This document shows, piece by piece, positions 1 to 5,294 of a stretch of DNA of 7,600 nucleotides. A program made the translations under genes and the position numbers. The DNA is taken from assembly GCA_018064695.1 (NCBI GenBank), contig JAGHUU010000139.1, positions 1 through 7,600 of the forward strand. The letters run 5' to 3'. Numbering within the stretch: the first letter of the stretch is position 1; every line of letters starts with the position of its first letter. A model generated the notes under the pieces. That model was not told the origin of the DNA. It ran no database searches and was given only the letters and a program-made list of their open reading frames with translations. Source of the stretch: Candidatus Blautia equi. GTDB taxonomy: Bacteria > Bacillota > Clostridia > Lachnospirales > Lachnospiraceae.

Positions 1-1148
1 CTCCGGAGATCATTATCGCTGCAAAAGAGATCTTCTCTGACAGGGTATACTATCTGGCCGTTGAACATTTTGATGAGAGAGTAAAGGACCTTTCCAACGA
101 AGAGCTCACCTATCTTGTGATCGGAGGATTTGATCCTAAGGCCAAAGGGCTCAGCATCATTGGAAACGCAGCTAAAAATGTGGCAGGCGCAGCGGGCGAA
201 ACCACCTCTGCACTGAAGGAACGCGGAATAGAGCCGCTCATTATGGCGGACGGCCCTGCCGGTATCCGTGTTGCAAAAAAATATTATGAAGATGAGAATG
301 GTGCACATGATGCGGCCGGAGCAGGAATGATCCCTGAGAGTCTGCTTGAGACCATGAATCCTGCGCTCCGTTTCCTTGCAAAGAAAGTGACCGGCGGCAA
401 AAAAGCGCCGAAGAATGCCGTTCTGAAAGAGCATGCCGCAACCATGATCCCAATCGGCACTGCCATCGCACAGAGCTTTAACTGTACCCTTGCAGGGCAG
501 TTCGGTGATCTGGTAGGAAGCGAGATGGAGATGATGGGCATTCATCTCTGGCTGGCACCGGCTCTGAATATCCACAGAAGCATCCTCTGCGGCCGAAATT
601 TTGAATATTACTCTGAAGACCCACTGTTATCCGGTCTCATGGCCGCAGCCATCACAAAAGGCGTTCAGCGCCACAAAGGCCGCGGAACCACTATCAAGCA
701 CTACGCTGCAAATAATGCGGAAACCAACCGTTACTGCAATAACAGTCAGGTCAGTGAGCGCGCCATGCGAGAGATCTACCTCCGCGGCTTTGGAATCTGC
801 GTGAGAGAATCACAGCCACACGCGCTTATGACAAGCTACAATCTCTTAAACGGTACCCATACTTCCGAGCATCGCGGGCTGATTGAAGATGTACTGAGAA
901 GAGAATATGGTTTTGAAGGAATTGTAATGACAGACTGGGTGATCAGCATGATGACCGGTTCCGGTTCCGTCTACAGAAACGCGCTTTCAAACGAGGTAGT
1001 CAAAGCCGGCGGTGATCTGTTTATGCCGGGCGGCAAAGGGGATTACGATAAGGTATTGCATGCATTAAATGACGGCAGCCTTGACAGAGAGCAGGCAGAG
1101 CTCTGCGCCAGCAGGGTAGTCCGCATGGTTGACCGTCTGACAAAATAA
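1..1148 (+). CDS. Glycoside hydrolase family 3 (beta-glucosidase-like), C-terminal TIM-barrel part; 5' end outside window
   Basis: The frame is open from base 3 and gives 381 residues ending at TAA 1146-1148; a GTG at 117 is not a real start because the frame and family similarity continue upstream. GH3 enzymes release non-reducing terminal sugars from beta-glycosides by a retaining mechanism. Visible GH3 TIM-barrel motifs, in order: KDLSNEEL, MADGPAGIR (Asp codon 249), CGRNFEYYSEDP (Arg codon 594), IKHYAANNAETNR (Lys-His codons 696-701), SERAMREIYLRGF, TSYNLLNG and GIVMTDW. The Asp of the last motif (codon 933) is the expected nucleophile. The protein ends about 70 residues after it. In common GH3 enzymes the barrel is N-terminal and an alpha/beta sandwich follows, so here the sandwich is probably encoded upstream, the reversed order known from some Ruminococcus and Butyrivibrio beta-glucosidases. 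Exact sugar specificity cannot be read. No signal peptide can be judged. Confidence 0.93.
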   Translation, partial: PEIIIAAKEIFSDRVYYLAVEHFDERVKDLSNEELTYLVIGGFDPKAKGLSIIGNAAKNVAGAAGETTSALKERGIEPLIMADGPAGIRVAKKYYEDENGAHDAAGAGMIPESLLETMNPALRFLAKKVTGGKKAPKNAVLKEHAATMIPIGTAIAQSFNCTLAGQFGDLVGSEMEMMGIHLWLAPALNIHRSILCGRNFEYYSEDPLLSGLMAAAITKGVQRHKGRGTTIKHYAANNAETNRYCNNSQVSERAMREIYLRGFGICVRESQPHALMTSYNLLNGTHTSEHRGLIEDVLRREYGFEGIVMTDWVISMMTGSGSVYRNALSNEVVKAGGDLFMPGGKGDYDKVLHALNDGSLDREQAELCASRVVRMVDRLTK

Positions 1149-1161
1149 TCTGATACAGAAC

Positions 1162-1167
1162 AGGAGG
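1162..1167 (+). promoter_or_regulatory. Ribosome binding site of the GNAT gene
   Basis: A perfect AGGAGG lies 5 bases before the ATG at 1173 and fixes that start. It sits inside the 24-base gap after the GH3 stop. The gap shows no room for a promoter of its own, which supports co-transcription. Confidence 0.85.
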
Positions 1168-1172
1168 CTTCT

Positions 1173-2165
1173 ATGAATATTGAAGTCAGATATGCCAAAA
1201 GAGAAGAGCTGGATCAGGTAAATGAACTGCGAAGAATGGTAAACGATCTGCATGTGAAGGGACGCCCGGAGCATTTCCGCCCGGGATTCGGCGCTGAGCT
1301 GCAGGATCACCTGTTTAACCGTTTTGATTCGGAATGTGCCGATGTGGTCGTAGCCCTATGTGATCATGAGATCTCCGGCTTTGCGATGGTGGACTATGTA
1401 TATAAGCCATTATCCCCATATAATATGGACCGCTATATTTATCATGTGGGTGAGTTTGGTGTAAGCGATAGATACAGAAGAATGGGCGTTGCCTCGGCAC
1501 TGATCGCATTTATGAAAAATGAAGCTTTTCAGAGGGGCTATTCCCAGATTGAACTTGATGTGTGGGAATTTAATGATGACGCTATAAGCTTCTATTTTAA
1601 CCAGGGCTTTACCAGGGTCCGCCAGTTTCTGGAGCTGGACTGTATCCCTGAAAACAGTTTCTTTAAAGAGCATTACGCACTCCGAAGTATCCTGCCGGAT
1701 GATGCAGAACGTGCGGCCTATATTGAGGCAGAATGCTTCCCACCAAGCGAAGCGTGTACTTTATCTATTATGAAAGAACGAGTGGTCGCTGCATCGGATT
1801 GCTTTATAGCTGCCGTGGACCGGAGCACTATGCAGATCATTGGATTTATCAATGGGCTCTGTACCAGCGAGGCCAACTTAAAAGATGAACTTTTCACAGA
1901 CACCGGTCTGCATGATCCAAACGGAGAGAATATTATGATCTGCAGTGTAGCTGTTCTTCCGGAATATCAACGGCAGGGCATAGCAAGAGCTATGATGGCT
2001 GAGTTTTTAAGAAGACAGAAGCTTGCAGGGCGAAAAGAAGCTATTCTCACATGTGTGCCCGGAAAGATCTCCATGTATGAGAAATTCGGATTCATCGACA
2101 GGGGAGAGTCGGATTCCACCTGGGGCGGAGAGAAGTGGCATGAGATGAGCTGCCGCCTAAACTAA
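1173..2165 (+). CDS. Tandem GNAT-family N-acetyltransferase (N-terminal GNAT plus C-terminal AANAT-like GNAT)
   Basis: The 330-residue protein has two GNAT folds, which transfer an acetyl group from acetyl-CoA to an amine; it is presumably cytoplasmic, as there is no signal peptide or membrane segment. Domain 1 (about 1-155) has the acetyl-CoA pyrophosphate loop RYRRMGVASAL (100-110), then QIELDVWEFNDDAISFY and NQGF (143-146), the typical C-terminal GNAT pattern. Domain 2 (about 168-328) begins with a block containing AECFPPSEA (187-194), has a second loop QRQGIARAMM (266-275), then MYEKFGF and SDSTWGGEKWHEM (313-325), which resembles bacterial proteins similar to arylalkylamine N-acetyltransferase. 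Both acetyl-CoA loops look intact, so neither half is obviously dead. The substrate is unknown. The start is set by AGGAGG. It follows the GH3 gene by 24 bases and ends 12 bases before a terminator hairpin. Confidence 0.88.
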   Translation: MNIEVRYAKREELDQVNELRRMVNDLHVKGRPEHFRPGFGAELQDHLFNRFDSECADVVVALCDHEISGFAMVDYVYKPLSPYNMDRYIYHVGEFGVSDRYRRMGVASALIAFMKNEAFQRGYSQIELDVWEFNDDAISFYFNQGFTRVRQFLELDCIPENSFFKEHYALRSILPDDAERAAYIEAECFPPSEACTLSIMKERVVAASDCFIAAVDRSTMQIIGFINGLCTSEANLKDELFTDTGLHDPNGENIMICSVAVLPEYQRQGIARAMMAEFLRRQKLAGRKEAILTCVPGKISMYEKFGFIDRGESDSTWGGEKWHEMSCRLN

Positions 2166-2177
2166 ATATAAACAATA

Positions 2178-2214
2178 AAAAAGGAACATCGGGTTTTTCC
2201 CCATGTTCCTTTTT
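2178..2214. terminator. Bidirectional intrinsic terminator between convergent genes
   Basis: The left arm AAAAAGGAACAT (2178-2189) pairs perfectly with ATGTTCCTTTTT (2203-2214). Inside it, after a C-C mismatch, GGG (2191-2193) can pair with CCC (2199-2201) around a TTTTT loop. The right arm ends in a T-run for the + strand operon, and the A-run of the left arm gives a U-run for transcripts of the - strand cyclase gene, which stops at 2235. It lies between the two stop codons, so it can serve both transcription units. Confidence 0.9.
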
Positions 2215-2234
2215 ATTAATTAATTATCTGAGAA

Positions 2235-5069
2235 TTAGTTATCTGAATGAGGCGGATCGTTTAACTGGTGATATAAGCGCTTGCTTCTTAAAAGCTCAAG
2301 GTCGGCCAGTCTCATGCAGTCATCAAAGTTGAACTCGTTTTCCATAGCGTAGATACCGTAGCATACGCTGACTGCATGTCCGTGAATGGAGTGGTTCTTA
2401 GCATCTGCCATGAGGTCGTTCATTCTCTCCTGACATTCCTCGCGGTCCTGTCCCTGACAGAAGATCAGGAACTCGTCACCTCCGGTTCTAAGAACAGAGC
2501 AATCCTCGTCGCTGAAGTGCTCCTTCAGAAGATTGGCTGTCATAACCAGGTATCTGTCACCGGCATCGTGGCCGTACTTGTCATTGATCTTTTTCAGGTC
2601 ATTGCAGTCCACAGCAATGATGGAGATCGGATACTTCTGAGAGTCAGCATTCAGTGCTTTCCATCTGGTAATATAGTTTCGGTTGTATAATCCGGTGAGG
2701 TAATCGTGGAAAGCCATGGTCTTCAGCTTTTCCTGTTCCTCTTTTTCAAAGTATGCTTTTACTTTTGCTCTGATTCGTTTTTCCTTGGAATTCAGATACA
2801 GAGCGAGGAGAGTGATAAAGATTGCAAGGGCTGCAGCACCAATGAGCAGCAATGCAGATTTTTTCTCCATGAATTTCAGTGATTTTTCAATGGTAAGGAT
2901 CTTCTCCTTTGCCACTTCGCCGGTCTCGCTGTTGATGATACCAAAATGGAACTGGTAAACACCGCCGTCCAGGTTGGTGTAGACAGCATCGCTGAGCTCT
3001 CTGAGCTTCATCACGTTTTTATCTGTATCAAACTCTTCCAGATAATAGAATACAGTAGGATTTTCCGGAATATAAGACGGAATGTGGAGGGCCAGAGAAA
3101 GACGTTTGGTATCACTTGGGATCTCCACATAATCTGTATCCTGTACATAAATACTCTCGTCATCTGCCTGAATGTAATCCATGGTCAGAGGGTAGTTCTC
3201 ATAGCGGTCATTTCTGGAGCTGAGATCCATAGTATACACGCCCTCTGTTCCGCAGAGGTAAAGGATATCCTCCGTAAGGCTCTGGCTGGAGTTAGGGGTA
3301 CAGTCGTATGGGATTCCGTCGATCTGGCTTAACAGCTCGTAATCGGCTCCGTCTTCCATAAGGGCATTCTCAGTGAATCTGTAGAGTGCTCCGCTGGCGG
3401 TAACCCAGGCAGTTCCGTTTTCAGAAAGAACAATGTCAAGAACGTTGGCACCGGGAATGGTGACATTTTTCAGTACAGTTCCCGTGTTATCGAGGCAGAT
3501 GATACCGTTTCCGGTAACGGCCCACATGGTGTCATTGGTTTTGCTTCGTGCAAACTTCATGATAACGTTGGAGGTAAGGTCCTCATCAACGGTGTGGATC
3601 TTCTGCACTGCACCGTCACGAATCTCAAAGAGACCGTAACCGTCGGTACCTGCATAGCAGGTGCCATCCATAAATGCCAGGTCCAGGATACGATAAGGCA
3701 GTTCCTCCATATTGGTGAGGGCAGGCTCTACCTGATCATCTGCAAAAGCATAGATACCTTTTTCGGAACCGGCATAGACTTTTCCGTTTTCATCCATGGC
3801 TGCGCATCGGAATGCATCGGTTCCAAGGGAAGGGAAGTTCTCCTGAATATACTGAATGACGGTGTCGTCTGTCTTCTGACAGAGGATGCCTTTTTCTTTT
3901 GTACAGATCCAGATGTTTCCATCATTGTCCATGAAAATATCACGTACACGGGCGGTTCCGAGATCGGCCAATTCTTTCTTCTTAACAGAAGACATGTCTT
4001 TCAGATCAACGATCTCCAGCCCCTGATCGTGACCGATATACAGGTAGTTTTCACGTTCGGAATAAAGAACGGCATTGGTAACGATGTCGCCGATTCCGGC
4101 ACAGCGGGAAATATCAAAAAATCTACTGTTGGATACCTTAAGAACACCTTTTCTGGAGGAAATAAACCAGTAGTTGCCCTCAAAATCCACCATCATCTGC
4201 TCCACAGAGTTGTCCATGGTAAGATTCTGTTTTCGGATGGTATCGCCATCGCAGATGACTACACCGTTATCGGCACAGAGGGTTAAGCTTCCATCCTCAC
4301 CACAGATGATGTCATTGATACATTCAATTCCCGGAATGGTTCTGATCTCCTGCAGGTGAAGATCAGCATCATATCTGAGGATCTGGTTATCGGCGGTTCC
4401 AAGATAAAACTGATTTGAAATCGGACAATATGTCATGGAACGCACACTGATATCTGCGGAAATGTTGCCTGCTTTTACGCAGGTGCTGCCGTCATATACG
4501 AACACCTCACCATCACGGGTGACGGCGTAGATCATTCCGTTTGCTGCGGCAAGTTTTCTGACGAATAAGCCCTTGAGTTCCTCAATGTGCAGGCACTCAC
4601 TCTGCATGCTGTCGTTAACTTTTCCAAGTCCGTTCTGGGTTCCGAAATAGATGCCGTTCTCTGTCTGGATCAGACATTCAATGGATCCGGTAGGTGTTCC
4701 TGCCGCAAGAGGAAGATAATACATTTCATCTTTTTCGTATTTAACAAGACCCTTGTCGGAGGTTCCGATCCAGAGGGCGCCGGTGTCATCCGTAAGAAGA
4801 CACTTTACGTTGGAGAGCTTATCGATTCCATAGATCTGGAAGTTTTTGCCATCATAGCGAGCCAGACCGCCATAACCGCCAAACCACAGGAAGCCATCGG
4901 GTGTCTGGGCGATTGCGGTAGGAGAGGAGATCTGCAGACCGTCTTTTGCAGAGAAGCTCTGCTGTGTGTAAGAGTCCATATATAAATGAATGTCCGCAAA
5001 AACAGGGGTTCCAATACCAAGCAGACATATCAGAAGAGAAATCCAAATAAAGTGTTTGACTTTTTTCAT
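2235..5069 (-). CDS. Membrane-anchored diguanylate cyclase with extracytoplasmic beta-propeller sensor (Reg_prop / Y_Y_Y-like / TM / GGDEF)
   Basis: Predicted to make c-di-GMP from two GTP. The 944 residues show: a signal peptide (1-25, likely cleavage after VFA, no lipobox); about 14 short repeats of the ligand-sensor type (DG-x-LW-x-G-x-x-x-GL), for example near 57-73, 95-111, 296-312, 382-396, 467-483, 549-564 and 601-615, enough for two seven-bladed propellers; a Y_Y_Y-like beta domain (about 640-728); one membrane helix (738-760); a charged helical linker; and a GGDEF domain from DYLTGLYNRNY (789) to the end. The catalytic motif is RTGGDEF (GGDEF 863-867), and the metal-binding Asp is probably 821 in AVDCNDLKKIND. 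The inhibitory RxxD site is absent (DEDC at 854-857). The layout matches the sensor half of Bacteroidetes hybrid two-component systems, with GGDEF replacing the kinase. The ligand is unknown; a carbohydrate is only a guess. The start is supported by GAAGGAA and the signal peptide. Confidence 0.92.
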   Translation of the reverse strand: MKKVKHFIWISLLICLLGIGTPVFADIHLYMDSYTQQSFSAKDGLQISSPTAIAQTPDGFLWFGGYGGLARYDGKNFQIYGIDKLSNVKCLLTDDTGALWIGTSDKGLVKYEKDEMYYLPLAAGTPTGSIECLIQTENGIYFGTQNGLGKVNDSMQSECLHIEELKGLFVRKLAAANGMIYAVTRDGEVFVYDGSTCVKAGNISADISVRSMTYCPISNQFYLGTADNQILRYDADLHLQEIRTIPGIECINDIICGEDGSLTLCADNGVVICDGDTIRKQNLTMDNSVEQMMVDFEGNYWFISSRKGVLKVSNSRFFDISRCAGIGDIVTNAVLYSERENYLYIGHDQGLEIVDLKDMSSVKKKELADLGTARVRDIFMDNDGNIWICTKEKGILCQKTDDTVIQYIQENFPSLGTDAFRCAAMDENGKVYAGSEKGIYAFADDQVEPALTNMEELPYRILDLAFMDGTCYAGTDGYGLFEIRDGAVQKIHTVDEDLTSNVIMKFARSKTNDTMWAVTGNGIICLDNTGTVLKNVTIPGANVLDIVLSENGTAWVTASGALYRFTENALMEDGADYELLSQIDGIPYDCTPNSSQSLTEDILYLCGTEGVYTMDLSSRNDRYENYPLTMDYIQADDESIYVQDTDYVEIPSDTKRLSLALHIPSYIPENPTVFYYLEEFDTDKNVMKLRELSDAVYTNLDGGVYQFHFGIINSETGEVAKEKILTIEKSLKFMEKKSALLLIGAAALAIFITLLALYLNSKEKRIRAKVKAYFEKEEQEKLKTMAFHDYLTGLYNRNYITRWKALNADSQKYPISIIAVDCNDLKKINDKYGHDAGDRYLVMTANLLKEHFSDEDCSVLRTGGDEFLIFCQGQDREECQERMNDLMADAKNHSIHGHAVSVCYGIYAMENEFNFDDCMRLADLELLRSKRLYHQLNDPPHSDN

Positions 5070-5073
5070 AAAA

Positions 5074-5080
5074 TTCCTTC
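5074..5080 (-). promoter_or_regulatory. Ribosome binding site of the cyclase gene
   Basis: On the minus strand GAAGGAA is followed by TTTT and the ATG at 5069. A second purine block (AAAGGAAA) lies a few bases further upstream. Together with the signal peptide that starts at this ATG, this fixes the start. Confidence 0.75.
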
Positions 5081-5101
5081 TTTCCTTTGCATCACTATTC
5101 A

Positions 5102-5123
5102 GAATTTTAGTATACTAAAATTC
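5102..5123. promoter_or_regulatory. Perfect 22-bp palindrome, candidate operator over the cyclase promoter
   Basis: The half-site GAATTTTAGTA is followed directly by its exact reverse complement, with no spacer and no mismatch; the flanking bases (A and A) do not pair. The symmetric core AGTATACT contains the candidate -10 of the cyclase promoter. Such a site suits a dimeric transcription factor, and its overlap with the -10 suggests repression. The cognate regulator is not in the window and I cannot assign a family. The hairpin-forming alternative is less likely, because the predicted transcript would start at or beyond the edge of the palindrome. Confidence 0.6.
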
Positions 5124-5138
5124 AAGAGAAAAATCCAA
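5109..5138 (-). promoter_or_regulatory. Candidate sigma-A-type promoter of the cyclase gene
   Basis: On the minus strand, TTGGAT (5138-5133) lies 18 bases before TATACT (5114-5109). The -10 matches the consensus at five of six positions and the -35 at only three of six. Transcription would begin near 5102, leaving a leader of about 30 bases that contains the RBS. Upstream sequence is A/T-rich. Assigned by eye, so moderate certainty. Confidence 0.45.
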
Positions 5139-5208
5139 ATAATTTTTTCAACCATTTTCGTAAAATTATAAACATTTTGCCAGTTTGTTGATTTGTCATA
5201 TTATCAAA

Positions 5209-5237
5209 TTGCTATCACACACGATTTATGTTATATT
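5209..5237 (+). promoter_or_regulatory. Candidate sigma-A-type promoter of the HD-GYP gene
   Basis: TTGCTA (5209-5214), a 17-base spacer and TATATT (5232-5237) form a good vegetative promoter. Transcription would start near 5244, giving a leader of about 50 bases before the ATG at 5295. A nearby TATAGT (5240-5245) is an alternative -10 but has no good -35 at the right distance. The leader is too short for a c-di-GMP riboswitch. Confidence 0.5.
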
Positions 5238-5281
5238 TTTATAGTATGTTTTTGTAATATAAAACTGCTTCTCTAACGAAT

Positions 5282-5285
5282 GGAG
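5282..5285 (+). promoter_or_regulatory. Ribosome binding site of the HD-GYP gene
   Basis: GGAG, in the context ATGGAGTAA, lies 9 bases before the ATG at 5295. No other in-frame start nearby has a comparable site, so it decides the start of the HD-GYP gene. Confidence 0.65.
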
Positions 5286-5294
5286 TAACCCTAA

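Noticed and set aside
2224..2246. Two copies of TTATCTGA at the end of the cyclase gene
   Set aside because: An 8-base repeat with no flanking structure; one copy is within the last codons. Probably chance.
3594..4286. A 230-codon open frame on the plus strand
   Set aside because: It is antisense to the propeller repeats of the cyclase gene. The repeats on the minus strand explain the sequence fully.
5025..5069. Lipoprotein signal in the cyclase N-terminus (Cys at residue 15)
   Set aside because: The residue before Cys is Ile, not Gly, Ala or Ser, and the Cys is inside the hydrophobic core. A normal signal peptidase site after VFA fits better.
5191..5209. Inverted repeat ATTTG / CAAAT with a 9-base gap next to the -35 of the HD-GYP gene
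   Set aside because: Five-base arms in AT-rich DNA are not significant without conservation data.
5231..5262. Inverted repeat TTATATT / AATATAA with an 18-base gap
   Set aside because: The arms are only A and T in a very AT-rich stretch, so chance is likely. It overlaps the -10 region of the HD-GYP promoter but has no other support.
5244..5294. Possible c-di-GMP riboswitch in the leader of the HD-GYP gene
   Set aside because: The leader is only about 50 bases and shows no GEMM-type conserved stems or loops.
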